From Microbacterium oxydans (GTDB lineage: Bacteria > Actinomycetota > Actinomycetes > Actinomycetales > Microbacteriaceae): 64,000 nt of DNA. Where the stretch lies: assembly GCF_900095745.1 (NCBI RefSeq), contig NZ_FMIR01000018.1:186001-250000 (forward strand), in the 5' to 3' direction. Shown in pieces: positions 44,038 through 52,997 of the stretch. How positions within the stretch are numbered: position 1 is the stretch's first letter; each line of letters starts with the position of its first letter. Position numbers and translations under genes: made by a program. The notes under the pieces are model-generated. The model was not told where the DNA came from and did not search any database. It was given only the letters and a program-made list of their open reading frames with translations.

Positions 44038-45390
44038 TTGGACATCCATGACTACCTTCGGGTGTTCCGTCGACAGATCGTCGTGATCGTCGCGAGCGTT
44101 CTGATCGGGCTCTCCACGGGTGCGCTGGTCGCGATGCTCACCCCTCTCCGCTACCAGGCTTCGACCGAGGTCATGGTGGCCGCGCAGGTCGCCGACACGG
44201 CCACGCCCGCGGAACGCTCCCTCGCCACCGGGTACGCGAAGCAGGCCGTCGAGACCTACCGCTCGCTCATCACGAGCTCCCTCGTGCTCGATCCCGTCAC
44301 CGAAGACCTCGGCCTCACCACAGCTCCCACGGGCATCAGCGCCTCCGCACCCCTCAACAGCGCGATCATCACGATCACGGTCGACAACCGCAACCCGGGG
44401 CAGGCCGCCCGCATCGCGAACGCTGTCGCCGAGAGTTTCGCCACCGTCGTCACCGACACGCTCGAGAGCCGCGACCAGGCCGCCGCGTTCAGCATCCGGA
44501 TCGTGACGCTCGAACCCGCCCAGGTGCCGACGAATCCCGTCGCGCCGAACCTCTCCCTCTCTCTCATCATCGGCTCACTTCTCGGGCTCGCGGTCGGCGT
44601 CGGCGTCGCTCTCCTGCGTGCGACGCTCGACCGCCGGGTGCGCGTCGCCGCCGACGTCGAGGCCGCCGTGCCGGTTCCCGTCCTCGGACAGATCCCGCTC
44701 GACCCGGACACGGGCGAGCACCCCCTCGCCATGAGCACCGCGCCGCACGGCCTTCGCGCCGAGGCCTACCGCAGCCTCCGCACCAACGTGCGCTTCTTCT
44801 TCTCCGGCAACCAGGGCGTGTTCGTCGTGACCAGCTCCGGCCCCGGCGAGGGCAAGTCGACCACGGCGGCGAACCTGGCACTCGCCTTCGCCGACGCCGG
44901 TCAGCGCGTGGCCCTGCTCGACGGCGACCTCCGCCTCCCCCGCGTGGCCGAGTACTTCGGCATCGAGGGTGGGATCGGACTCAGCGATGTGCTGGCCGGT
45001 CGCGTGCAGCTCAACGACGTCATCCAGCGCTGGGGCCGCAGCGCCCTGTTCGTCCTCCCGGCCGGCACTGTGCCGCCGAACCCGGCCGAGCTGCTCGGCT
45101 CTTCCGCGATGGAAGGCCTGATCGAGACGCTCACAGAAGCCTTCGACGTCGTCATCATTGACGCGCCACCGCTGCTGCTCGTGACGGACGCCGCCGTGAT
45201 CGCGCGCGTCACGACCGGAGCCCTGCTGATCGCCGCCGCCGGATCGTCGCAGGCGAACCGGCTCGCCGACGCGGCCAAGAGCATCGAGTCGGTCGGAGCC
45301 CGAGTGCTCGGAACCGTGTTGACGAAGGCCCCGGTCACCGCTGCCGCGAACACGCCCTACAACACCGCCGCACCGGCCACGACGAACTGA
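44038..45390 (+). CDS. Polysaccharide co-polymerase/tyrosine kinase (Wzz-BYK fusion), copy 2
   Basis: A 450-residue protein of the same build as copy 1. Wzz region with membrane helices at about 13-36 and 175-195; kinase with SSGPGEGKSTTAANLA (Walker A), VALLDGDLRLPR (A') and VVIIDAPPLLLVTD (B). The C-terminal tail is short and lacks a tyrosine cluster (only one Tyr in AANTPYNTAAP). If it is a kinase at all, it cannot autophosphorylate like its paralogues. The TTG start at 44038 has GGAGAG upstream and gives M-DIHDYLRVF. Next gene: copy 3. Confidence 0.92.
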   Translation: MDIHDYLRVFRRQIVVIVASVLIGLSTGALVAMLTPLRYQASTEVMVAAQVADTATPAERSLATGYAKQAVETYRSLITSSLVLDPVTEDLGLTTAPTGISASAPLNSAIITITVDNRNPGQAARIANAVAESFATVVTDTLESRDQAAAFSIRIVTLEPAQVPTNPVAPNLSLSLIIGSLLGLAVGVGVALLRATLDRRVRVAADVEAAVPVPVLGQIPLDPDTGEHPLAMSTAPHGLRAEAYRSLRTNVRFFFSGNQGVFVVTSSGPGEGKSTTAANLALAFADAGQRVALLDGDLRLPRVAEYFGIEGGIGLSDVLAGRVQLNDVIQRWGRSALFVLPAGTVPPNPAELLGSSAMEGLIETLTEAFDVVIIDAPPLLLVTDAAVIARVTTGALLIAAAGSSQANRLADAAKSIESVGARVLGTVLTKAPVTAAANTPYNTAAPATTN

Positions 45391-45502
45391 CCACACGCAG
45401 CGGCCGGTCGTCCCACCGCCGCTGTGGAAGAATACCGGGATACCGTTTTCACGGCCCGCCTTGATCGGCAGAGGTCGCATTGCATCAGGGGGAATCTGCC
45501 GC

Positions 45503-46960
45503 GTGGAACTTCGCGACTATGTGCGTGTGCTGCACAGAAACTGGATCCTGATCCTCGTCCTGATGGTCCTCGGCCTCGCGGGCGGTGCCGGCTATGCCGC
45601 ACTGCAGCAGCCGAAGTACGTCGCATCGACGCAGCTGTACGTCTCGGTCCGCACCGAAGGCGCAGCCACCGGTGACCTCGTGCAGGGCACGACCTTCGCA
45701 CGACAGATGGTCACGAGCTACGTCGACGTCGTCGGCACGGCGCTCGTGCTCGAACCCGTGATCGACGAGCTCGGCCTCGACGACTCGGTCTCGGGCCTCA
45801 GCAGCCGCGTCACCGCGACCACGCCGCTCAACACGGTCCTGATCGACGTCAGCGTGACCGACGGAGACCCCGAGCAGGCCGCGGCCATCGCCAATGCCGT
45901 CGCAGTGAGCTTCCAGGATGCGGTGCAGAAGACGCTCGAGCAGCCCGCAACCGAAGATGCCGTCAGCCCGGTGCGCATCACCGTGACCGAGCCCGCCATC
46001 GCCTCCTCCACGCCGACGAGCCCCAACGTGCGCCTGCTGATCGTCCTCGGCGGCATCATCGGCCTCGCTCTCGGCCTCGGCATCGCGATGCTGCGTACCG
46101 TGCTCGACAACCGCATCCACACGCTCCACGACATCGAGACGCTCACCGATCGCCCCGTCCTCGGTGGCATCGCGTACGACCCGGATGCCACCAAGCGCCC
46201 GCTGATCGTGCACGCCGACCCGCGCAGCCCGCGCGCCGAATCGTTCCGCAGCCTGCGCACGAACCTGCAGTTCCTCAACCTCGACTCGGGCCCCCGCATC
46301 TTCGTCGTCTCCAGCGCCGGCCCCGGCGAAGGCAAGTCGACGACCACCGCCAACCTCGCCATCGCACTCGCCGAGACGGGAGCCCGCGTGGCCCTGGTCG
46401 ACGGCGACCTGCGACTGCCCCGCGTGGCCGACTACCTGGGCATCGAGGGCGGCGTCGGACTCACCGACGTGCTCATCGGACGCGTGGACGTGGCCGATGC
46501 GCTGCAGAAGTGGGGCACGTCCGACCTGTACGTCCTGCCGAGCGGGCAGGTCCCGCCGAACCCCAGCGAGCTGCTCGGCTCGGCCGCGATGGATCAGGTG
46601 CTCAAGTCACTCGGCGACTACTTCGACTACGTGCTGATCGATGCCCCGCCGCTGCTGCTGGTGACCGACGCGGCCGTGGTGGGAAGCAAGACCCGCGGAG
46701 TGATCCTCGCCGCCGCCTCCGGCAAGACGAAGAAGCAGGAGCTCTCCGGAGCACTGCGCGCGCTCGAGAACGCCGGCGTGCAGATGCTCGGCGTGGTCGT
46801 CACGATGCTGCCGACCAAGGGCCCCGACAGCTACGGCTACGGCTCCTACACCTACGGTTCGACGCACGACCTCGACGGCGAGACGTCGACGGATCGCCGG
46901 AAAGCGAAGAAGGCCAAGAAGGCGAAGAACGCCAAGAAGCGCGCAACCGCCCGAGCCTGA
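45503..46960 (+). CDS. Polysaccharide co-polymerase/tyrosine kinase (Wzz-BYK fusion), copy 3
   Basis: A 485-residue Wzz-kinase fusion. GTG at 45503 with GGGGGAA upstream gives M-ELRDYVRVLHRNW, nearly the same opening as copy 1. Membrane helices lie at about 15-33 and 185-206. Kinase motifs: SSAGPGEGKSTTTANLA, VALVDGDLRLPR and VLIDAPPLLLVTD. The tail has a tyrosine cluster (SYGYGSYTYGS) and then a lysine-rich end (RRKAKKAKKAKNAKKR), a feature absent from copies 1 and 2. It probably sets chain length for the polysaccharide of this locus and is a phosphatase substrate. Confidence 0.93.
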   Translation: MELRDYVRVLHRNWILILVLMVLGLAGGAGYAALQQPKYVASTQLYVSVRTEGAATGDLVQGTTFARQMVTSYVDVVGTALVLEPVIDELGLDDSVSGLSSRVTATTPLNTVLIDVSVTDGDPEQAAAIANAVAVSFQDAVQKTLEQPATEDAVSPVRITVTEPAIASSTPTSPNVRLLIVLGGIIGLALGLGIAMLRTVLDNRIHTLHDIETLTDRPVLGGIAYDPDATKRPLIVHADPRSPRAESFRSLRTNLQFLNLDSGPRIFVVSSAGPGEGKSTTTANLAIALAETGARVALVDGDLRLPRVADYLGIEGGVGLTDVLIGRVDVADALQKWGTSDLYVLPSGQVPPNPSELLGSAAMDQVLKSLGDYFDYVLIDAPPLLLVTDAAVVGSKTRGVILAAASGKTKKQELSGALRALENAGVQMLGVVVTMLPTKGPDSYGYGSYTYGSTHDLDGETSTDRRKAKKAKKAKNAKKRATARA

Positions 46961-46984
46961 CCTGCCCGCGACCGAGCCGCACCG

Positions 46985-47428
46985 CTACTTGGTCGGCGCC
47001 ACCCGGAAGACGATGCCGTGATAGAGCACGAAGCGCAGCAGGACCACGATGACGATGCTCGTCAGGTTCACGAGGTTGACGGCGACAGCCCCCGGCTCAC
47101 GGCCGAGGACCGCACCGACGGCTTCGACACCCACCCAGACGAGCACGGCGCCGATGGCCGTGCAGACGGCGTTGGTCACGAGGAACAGCGTGACCTCGGA
47201 GACCCGTCCGCGACGATCCCGGTGACGGAACGTCCACTCGCGGTTGCCGATGTACGCGTTCACGAGCGCGACGAGCGAGGCGACGATCTTCGCGGCGACC
47301 ACATCCCATCCCCACACGTAGACCAGCAGGTTGAAGACGCCGACCTCGATGAGGGTGCTCAGAGCACCCACGACGAGAAAACGGCTGCCGACGCTGGCGA
47401 TGCGACGGATGCGGGAGGGAGGGTTCAT
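46985..47428 (-). CDS. GtrA-family membrane protein
   Basis: A 147-residue protein with four membrane helices: FLVVGALSTLIEVGVFNLLVY, then VAAKIVASLVALVNAYIGNREWTF, the family signature around N-R-x-W-T-F. GtrA-like proteins are thought to flip undecaprenyl-phosphate-linked glucose or other sugars. It is divergent from a GT2 gene (54 bp between starts), forming a GtrA/GtrB-like pair with it. Confidence 0.88.
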   Translation of the reverse strand: MNPPSRIRRIASVGSRFLVVGALSTLIEVGVFNLLVYVWGWDVVAAKIVASLVALVNAYIGNREWTFRHRDRRGRVSEVTLFLVTNAVCTAIGAVLVWVGVEAVGAVLGREPGAVAVNLVNLTSIVIVVLLRFVLYHGIVFRVAPTK

Positions 47429-47482
47429 GGCTCAACTAGGCTACTGGCTGATCCCCGCGCCCTCCGCCACCCCAAGGACCCC

Positions 47483-48268
47483 GTGACCCTTCGCCACCTC
47501 GCCGTCGTCATGCCCGCCTACAACGAGGCCGAGGGCATCCAGGGCTTCATCGACGAGATCCGCGACTGCGTCTCTCCCCTGGCCGACCGCGTCACCTTCC
47601 ACGTCGCCGACGACCGCTCCACGGATGCCACCGCCTCGGTGTTCGACGGCGTCTCCGACGTGACCGTCGAGGTTCAGCCCCTGAACCGCGGCCACGGCCC
47701 GACAGCCCTCGCGGCTTACCGCGCTGGACTTGCCGCCGACCCCGATGTGCTGGTGCACGTGGACGGCGACGGGCAGTTCTACGGAAGCGACTTCATTCGT
47801 CTGATCAACGCACTCACGACCGAAGAGGCCGATGTCGTCCACGGCGTGCGCGACGGCCGTACCGACCCCTGGTACCGCAAGGTGCTCACGGGGGCAGTGG
47901 GCCTGCTGATCGCCCTCGCCGCCGGGCGCCGCATCCCCGACGTCAACACCCCGCTGCGTGCCTACCGCCCCGATGCCCTGCGACTGCTCGTCGACGCGAC
48001 CCCGGCCGACGCCACGGTGCCGCACGTGCACTTCTCCCTCGCCGAGGCGCGCGCGGGCTTCACCGTGCGCTACCTCCGCGTCGCCAGCATCCCCCGACGC
48101 GGAGCATCGACCACCGGCACCATGTGGGGGCGAGGCAACTCCGTCACCCTGCCACCGAAGCGTCTGCGCCGTTTCGTGCGCGTCGCGCTCGTCGAGGCGT
48201 GGACGCTCTCTCTGCGGCCGTCCGCTCCCCTGCGCAGCATCCGTCGGCCGGAGACCGTCGCGCGATGA
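47483..48268 (+). CDS. GT2 family glycosyltransferase (dolichyl/undecaprenyl-phosphate sugar synthase-like)
   Basis: A 261-residue GT-A protein. Opening LAVVMPAYNEAEGIQGFIDE, metal motif VHVDGDGQF (D-x-D), and VNTPLRAYRPDAL, as in DPM1/GtrB enzymes that load a sugar on a polyprenyl phosphate. It lacks C-terminal membrane helices. The GTG at 47483 follows AAGGA. Its stop overlaps the next gene as ATGA, so it should feed the GT-C enzyme. Confidence 0.87.
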   Translation: MTLRHLAVVMPAYNEAEGIQGFIDEIRDCVSPLADRVTFHVADDRSTDATASVFDGVSDVTVEVQPLNRGHGPTALAAYRAGLAADPDVLVHVDGDGQFYGSDFIRLINALTTEEADVVHGVRDGRTDPWYRKVLTGAVGLLIALAAGRRIPDVNTPLRAYRPDALRLLVDATPADATVPHVHFSLAEARAGFTVRYLRVASIPRRGASTTGTMWGRGNSVTLPPKRLRRFVRVALVEAWTLSLRPSAPLRSIRRPETVAR

Positions 48269-49713
48269 CCCGCGCACGCACGATCGCGTTCTGGGCGGCG
48301 GCCGTCGCCCTGCTGATCGGGCATGTCATCATCGCCTGGCACAGCCTCCTGGTGTGGCGCTTCTGGGAAGACGAGGCCTTCAACCTCACCGTCCCGCTCA
48401 ACCTGCTGGACGGTCTCGGATACTCCAGCGACGGCGCCCTCTCCGGCTCGACCATCACACCCTTCGACCCGCGCATCTCGACCGGGCCCGTCGTGCTCCT
48501 GCCCGTCGCCGCGCTCCTCGCGACCGGGATGGACCCGGTGCTGGCCGCACGGCTCGTCCCCTTGGCCTTCTGGGTGGCGCTCCTCGCCGGCCTCGCCGTG
48601 ATCGGGCGACGCATCGGCGGACGCTGGGCTGCTCTGCTCGCGGTCGCCGTTCCCCTGGCATTCACGGCGGATGCCGGCTTCTCCCCCATCCAGGGCCCCG
48701 CCGACCTGCTGGGCGAGATCCCCGCGGCCGCGCTCCTCGTCTGGGCCCTCACACTGCTTCCCCGCCGCGCCTGGCTGGCCGGGCTGCTCGTCGGCCTCGC
48801 GATCCAGGCGAAGCTCATCGCCGCCCTCGCGCTGCCCGCCTTCGCCATCGCCCTGTGGGTGCTCTCCGATGGCACCGGCTGGGCCCGCGTGCGCGACACC
48901 CTCCGGCGATCGTGGCTGCCCCTCCTGCTGGCCGCCGTGCCGACGCTGCTGCTCGAGCTGGGCGCACTGCTGTCGCTGGGGTTCTCAGGCTATGTGCAGC
49001 ACGTGCGCGACTTCGCCCACTTCCTCCGCACCGGCGGGCAGGGTGACGCCGCGACCACGGTGCTGCAGAAGCTCGGCACGCTGGCGGACTCGTGGTCGCT
49101 GCCCGGTTTCGTCGCCGTGATCGGAGCGGTCATCGCCCTCGGCCTCGCCCTCACCGGCATCGTGCTGCGCTGGCGTGACGCGAGCGCAGCGGACCGGATC
49201 GTGATCGCCTACGCCCTGGCGGCCATCGTCGGCGCGCTCGCCTTCGTCGGCTGGTGGGCCACCGCCTCCCGCCTGCCGCTGTGGGTGCGGCACCCCGCGC
49301 CCGGCATCCTCGCGTTCTTCCCCGTCATCGCGGCGGTCGCGCTGTGGGCCGTGACGGCCCTGCCGCGCCGCAAGGGCATTCGTGCCATCGGCATCGTCGC
49401 CGCCTCCGCGCTGGCCGCCGTGATCGCCGGTGGCGGCGTGAGTCATGTCGTGTCGACGTACGAGCCCCGCACCACGTTGGAGAGCCAGCGCACAGCCCTC
49501 GTGCCGCTCACGGCCTGGGTCGAGGCGAACGACGTCGAGTGGCTGGCCGCGGAGCCCTGGGGGTATGCGGTCGCGCCCATCGTGCTGACGGGTGCGCACG
49601 TCGGGCTCTTCGACGCCCCCGCGATGGCCGACGTGCCCCGGCTGAGCACGCAGCCGTGCACGACCGAGACGCTCGTCGACGCCGGCCAGTACCGCATCTG
49701 CGCGGCACCCTGA
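48265..49713 (+). CDS. GT-C type membrane glycosyltransferase (ArnT/PMT-like), unassigned substrate
   Basis: A 482-residue protein with about ten membrane helices. The first external loop holds acidic residues (WRFWEDEAFNL) in the position of the catalytic D/E of GT-C enzymes that use polyprenyl-phosphate sugars. The C-terminal external part contains two cysteines (TQPCTTETL, RICAAP). With the coupled GT2 and nearby GtrA it forms a plausible three-part system decorating a surface polymer. The acceptor is unknown. Confidence 0.75.
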   Translation: MTRARTIAFWAAAVALLIGHVIIAWHSLLVWRFWEDEAFNLTVPLNLLDGLGYSSDGALSGSTITPFDPRISTGPVVLLPVAALLATGMDPVLAARLVPLAFWVALLAGLAVIGRRIGGRWAALLAVAVPLAFTADAGFSPIQGPADLLGEIPAAALLVWALTLLPRRAWLAGLLVGLAIQAKLIAALALPAFAIALWVLSDGTGWARVRDTLRRSWLPLLLAAVPTLLLELGALLSLGFSGYVQHVRDFAHFLRTGGQGDAATTVLQKLGTLADSWSLPGFVAVIGAVIALGLALTGIVLRWRDASAADRIVIAYALAAIVGALAFVGWWATASRLPLWVRHPAPGILAFFPVIAAVALWAVTALPRRKGIRAIGIVAASALAAVIAGGGVSHVVSTYEPRTTLESQRTALVPLTAWVEANDVEWLAAEPWGYAVAPIVLTGAHVGLFDAPAMADVPRLSTQPCTTETLVDAGQYRICAAP

Positions 49714-49746
49714 CCGCTCGCCGCACAACGGCTCCCCGCAGACAGA

Positions 49747-49784
49747 GAACCGGCCGACCGCTGAGATCAGCGACCGGCCGGTTC
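49747..49784. terminator. Bidirectional hairpin between convergent genes
   Basis: GAACCGGCCG-ACCGCTGA pairs with TCAGCG-ACCGGCCGGTTC over 18 bp with two mismatches and a GA loop. It lies between the GT-C stop (49713) and the glmM stop (49801) and can serve both strands. No T-tract on either side. Confidence 0.75.
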
Positions 49785-49800
49785 CGAGGTTCTGCGAGTG

Positions 49801-51159
49801 TCAGAGCGAGAGGCGCTCCTGGACGACCTCCGCCAGGCGTCCGGCGTAGGCGTGCACCGACTCCGCATCGGCGGCTTCGACCATGACGCGCACCAGGGGC
49901 TCGGTGCCGGACTTGCGCAGCAGCACGCGGCCGGAATCACCCAGCTCGCCCTCGATGTCGCGCACAGCCTGCTGCACGACCTCGTCGTCGGCGACCCGAT
50001 CCTTGTCGACGTCGCGCACATTGATGAGCACCTGCGGGTACACGGTCATGATCGACGCGAGCTCGGCGATCGACTTCTTCTGCCGAGCCATCTCGGCCAC
50101 CAGGTGGAGGCCAGTGAGGATGCCGTCACCGGTGGTGGCGTACTCGCTCATGATGACGTGGCCGGACTGCTCGCCGCCGAGCGCGTATCCGCCCTCGTTC
50201 ATGTCTTCGAGCACGTAGCGGTCGCCGACGGCGGTCTGACGCACCGTGATGCCGTGCTCGCGCATCGCGACATGCAGGCCGAGGTTGCTCATGACGGTCG
50301 CGACGAGCGTGTCGTCGGTGAGGCGTCCGCGCTCCTTCATCGACACCGCGATGATGGCCATGATCTGGTCGCCGTCGATGTGATTGCCCTCGGCGTCCAC
50401 GGCGAGGCAACGGTCGGCGTCGCCGTCGTGGGCGATGCCGATGTCGGCCCCCAGACGCACGACAGCCTCGGCGAGGTTGTCGAGGTGGGTCGAGCCGACT
50501 CCGTCGTTGATGTTCCAGCCGTCGGGGTCTGCCCCGATGACCGTCACCTCGGCGCCCGCATCGCGGAACGTCTCGGGCGAGACGCCGGATGCCGCGCCGT
50601 GGGCGCAGTCGAGCACCACGTGGATGCCCTCGAGACGATTCGGCAGCGAGCCGAGGAGGTGCACGACGTAGCGGTCCTCCGCGTCGGAGAAGCGGTCGAC
50701 ACGGCCGACGCCCGCGCCGGTCGGGCGCAGCATCTCGCCGTGCATGGCCTCTTCGATGCGCTGCTCGACCTCATCGGGGAGCTTGCGGCCCCCACGGGCG
50801 AAGATCTTGATGCCGTTGTCGGGAGCGGCGTTGTGCGACGCCGAGATCATCACACCGAAATCGGCGTCACGGTCGGCGACGAGGAATGCCAGCGCCGGGG
50901 TCGGGATGACGCCGGCCTCGAGCACGTCGACTCCCGAGGAGGCGAGCCCGGCCGAGACGGCCGAGGTCAGGAAGTGTCCGGAGACCCGGGGGTCCCGGGC
51001 GACCACTGCGGTGAGTCGCTTGCCTTCGGCCTTGCGAGCCTCCGCAGTACGGCCCTGGCCCAGGACGACAGCAGTCGCCTGGGCCAGGGTGAGCGCCAGG
51101 TCGGCGGTGAGGACGCCATTGGCAAGTCCTCGCACGCCGTCCGTGCCAAAGATCGGCAT
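49801..51159 (-). CDS. glmM: Phosphoglucosamine mutase
   Basis: Converts glucosamine-6-P to glucosamine-1-P for UDP-GlcNAc. The 452-residue protein has the phosphoserine loop [17 protein letters not shown], the metal loop DGDADRCL and the C-terminal [15 protein letters not shown]. It begins [14 protein letters not shown]. It lies 14 bp after rpsI in the usual actinobacterial rplM-rpsI-glmM order. Confidence 0.97.
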   Translation of the reverse strand: MPIFGTDGVRGLANGVLTADLALTLAQATAVVLGQGRTAEARKAEGKRLTAVVARDPRVSGHFLTSAVSAGLASSGVDVLEAGVIPTPALAFLVADRDADFGVMISASHNAAPDNGIKIFARGGRKLPDEVEQRIEEAMHGEMLRPTGAGVGRVDRFSDAEDRYVVHLLGSLPNRLEGIHVVLDCAHGAASGVSPETFRDAGAEVTVIGADPDGWNINDGVGSTHLDNLAEAVVRLGADIGIAHDGDADRCLAVDAEGNHIDGDQIMAIIAVSMKERGRLTDDTLVATVMSNLGLHVAMREHGITVRQTAVGDRYVLEDMNEGGYALGGEQSGHVIMSEYATTGDGILTGLHLVAEMARQKKSIAELASIMTVYPQVLINVRDVDKDRVADDEVVQQAVRDIEGELGDSGRVLLRKSGTEPLVRVMVEAADAESVHAYAGRLAEVVQERLSL

Positions 51160-51173
51160 CGGAGCAGTGGACC

Positions 51174-51659
51174 TTAACGCTTCGAGTACTGAGGCGCCTT
51201 ACGGGCCTTCTTGAGTCCAGCCTTCTTGCGCTCCTTGACGCGAGCGTCGCGCGAGAGGAAGCCGGCCTTCTTCAGGGTCGGACGGTTGTTCTCCTCGTCG
51301 ATGCCGTTCAGCGAACGAGCGATGCCGAGACGGAGCGCGCCGGCCTGACCCGAGGGGCCACCACCGGAGATGCGCGCGATGACGTCGTATGCACCGGTGA
51401 GGTTCAGCACCGTGAACGGGTCGTTGATCAGCTGCTGGTGCAGCTTGTTCGGGAAGTAGTCCTCGATCGTGCGGCCGTTGACCGTGATCGTGCCCGAGCC
51501 GGGGACGATGCGCACGCGGGCGATGGCCTGCTTGCGACGGCCGACAGCGGCACCCGGGACGCTGAGGACGGGGCGGGGAGCCGCCTCGACCACGTCGGTC
51601 TCCGGAGTCGACGTCGAGAAGTTCTGCGGGGTTTCGGTGGTGTCCTGGATGTCAGCCAC
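51174..51659 (-). CDS. rpsI: 30S ribosomal protein S9
   Basis: A 161-residue protein. The S9 core starts at [20 protein letters not shown] and includes [30 protein letters not shown] and the conserved end [12 protein letters not shown] that reaches the P-site tRNA. The first 35 residues are an acidic Thr/Glu-rich extension common in actinobacteria. It starts with GTG, 27 bp after rplM. Confidence 0.98.
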   Translation of the reverse strand: MADIQDTTETPQNFSTSTPETDVVEAAPRPVLSVPGAAVGRRKQAIARVRIVPGSGTITVNGRTIEDYFPNKLHQQLINDPFTVLNLTGAYDVIARISGGGPSGQAGALRLGIARSLNGIDEENNRPTLKKAGFLSRDARVKERKKAGLKKARKAPQYSKR

Positions 51660-51686
51660 GAGTATGTCCTTAAGTCTTTACGGCGC

Positions 51687-52133
51687 TTACTGGGCGACCT
51701 GGTCGAGGGTGTACGTCTGCGGCTGCTGCGCGGCGTGCGGGTGCTCGGCACCGACGTACACCTTGAGCTTGGACAGCTGCTGGCGGCCGAGGCTGTTCTT
51801 GGGGAGCATGCCACGGATGGCCTTCTCGACAGCGCGGACCGGGTTCTTCTCCATCAGCTCGGCGTAGGTGACCGACTTGAGGCCGCCCGGGTAACCCGAG
51901 TGGCGGTAAGCCAGCTTCTTCTGGAGCTTCTGACCGGTGAGCGCGACCTTGTCGGCGTTCACGATGATGACGAAGTCACCCGAGTCGATGTGGTTGGCGA
52001 AGGTCGGCTTGTGCTTGCCACGCAGGAGCGTAGCGGCGTGCGAAGCCAGACGGCCGAGAACGACGTCGGTGGCGTCGATGACGACCCAATCGCGCTGGAC
52101 TTCGCCAGCCTTGGGGGTGTAAGTGCGCGTCAC
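51687..52133 (-). CDS. rplM: 50S ribosomal protein L13
   Basis: A 148-residue protein with the family segments [33 protein letters not shown] and [23 protein letters not shown]. It starts with GTG. It heads the rplM-rpsI-glmM operon, and a 183-bp leader precedes it. Confidence 0.98.
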   Translation of the reverse strand: MTRTYTPKAGEVQRDWVVIDATDVVLGRLASHAATLLRGKHKPTFANHIDSGDFVIIVNADKVALTGQKLQKKLAYRHSGYPGGLKSVTYAELMEKNPVRAVEKAIRGMLPKNSLGRQQLSKLKVYVGAEHPHAAQQPQTYTLDQVAQ

Positions 52134-52316
52134 GATAGTGCTGCTTTCTTGTGTCGAACGGAGAAGTTCGTGAATCCCACTCCGGGGTGGTTCTTCCCTA
52201 CAGGGAGGAACACGCCAGTGGAGGGCTCACGTTCGGACGATGCCCACATCCCGCGAACGGGAAAGGCACCAAAGGGAAATCATACGCCACCGGGCGCGGA
52301 TGCTCAAACCATCGGG
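52134..52316 (-). promoter_or_regulatory. Structured leader/promoter region of the rplM operon
   Basis: This gene-free 183 bp holds several small inverted repeats readable on the minus strand: CGTTCG / CGAACG around 52231-52260, a TTC-TCCCT / AGGGA-GAA hairpin near 52190-52208, and CGAAC / GTTCG near 52155-52171. Ribosomal operons often carry autoregulatory leaders, but no known L13/S15-type motif could be matched by eye. A promoter is expected because the upstream gene is functionally unrelated. Confidence 0.35.
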
Positions 52317-52985
52317 TCAGTCGGGCTTGACAGTGACCAGGATCGGGCGGTGGTCACTCGACCCCTGCGGCAGCGTCGTGATGCGTTCGATCTCGAACCC
52401 GGCCGAGGTCGCGAAGTCGTAGTGCCCGCGGAACACCCGGTAGCGCGTGTAGGTGTGGTCGTCGCTGAGCGAGAGCGCGTACCCGTGGTCACGCACGGCC
52501 TGACCGAGGTTCTCCTTGAAGATCGGGTAGTTGTAGTCGCCGACCATCAGCTGCGGGAGTCCCTCGCCGAGCGTCGCCAGCTCGGTGAGCGCTGCGCGGA
52601 TCTGGTGCCGACGCAGTGAGTTCAACGCCGTCAGCGGCGCGGCATGGAAAGAGGCGACGATGAAATCCTGCGCGTCGTCGATGTCACGCAGCCGCGCGCC
52701 CAGCACGCGTTCATGAGCAGGTTTCGCGATGCGGTCGTGCAGCGACTTCTTCAACCCGAGAGTGCGGATCGACTGCAGGTGGTAGGCGCTCGACCGGTAG
52801 AACAGCGCGAGCCCGAGACGGTTGCCCTGCGTCGCATCCGCCAGCACGAGGTCGCCGATCTGCGCGGGCAGCTCGGGCACGTCGCACTCCTGCAGACACA
52901 GGATGTCGGGGTCGTGCTCGCCGACGATGGCGGCGAGTTCACCGGCCGCCCGGTGCTTCTGGAGGTTGTACGAGATGACCTTCAT
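52317..52985 (-). CDS. Endonuclease/exonuclease/phosphatase (EEP) superfamily protein
   Basis: A 222-residue single-domain protein. It has the EEP signature residues: N-x-Q at SYNLQKHR, catalytic E in LCLQECD, GDYNYP and SSDHRPILV. There is no signal peptide, so it is cytoplasmic. The substrate is open (nucleic acid, phosphodiester or phospholipid). It is inserted between truA and rplM, which are adjacent in many actinobacteria, and starts 12 bp after the truA stop. Confidence 0.85.
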   Translation of the reverse strand: MKVISYNLQKHRAAGELAAIVGEHDPDILCLQECDVPELPAQIGDLVLADATQGNRLGLALFYRSSAYHLQSIRTLGLKKSLHDRIAKPAHERVLGARLRDIDDAQDFIVASFHAAPLTALNSLRRHQIRAALTELATLGEGLPQLMVGDYNYPIFKENLGQAVRDHGYALSLSDDHTYTRYRVFRGHYDFATSAGFEIERITTLPQGSSDHRPILVTVKPD

Positions 52986-52997
52986 GACCGTTCCACG

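Noticed and set aside
43968..44045. Longer start for the unknown membrane protein (44045)
   Set aside because: It would overlap the divergent kinase start and remove the shared promoter; ATG 43967 has AAGG before it.
40947..44051. 1034-codon plus-strand open frame
   Set aside because: Shadow of pglF and the unknown membrane protein on the other strand; no recognisable domain.
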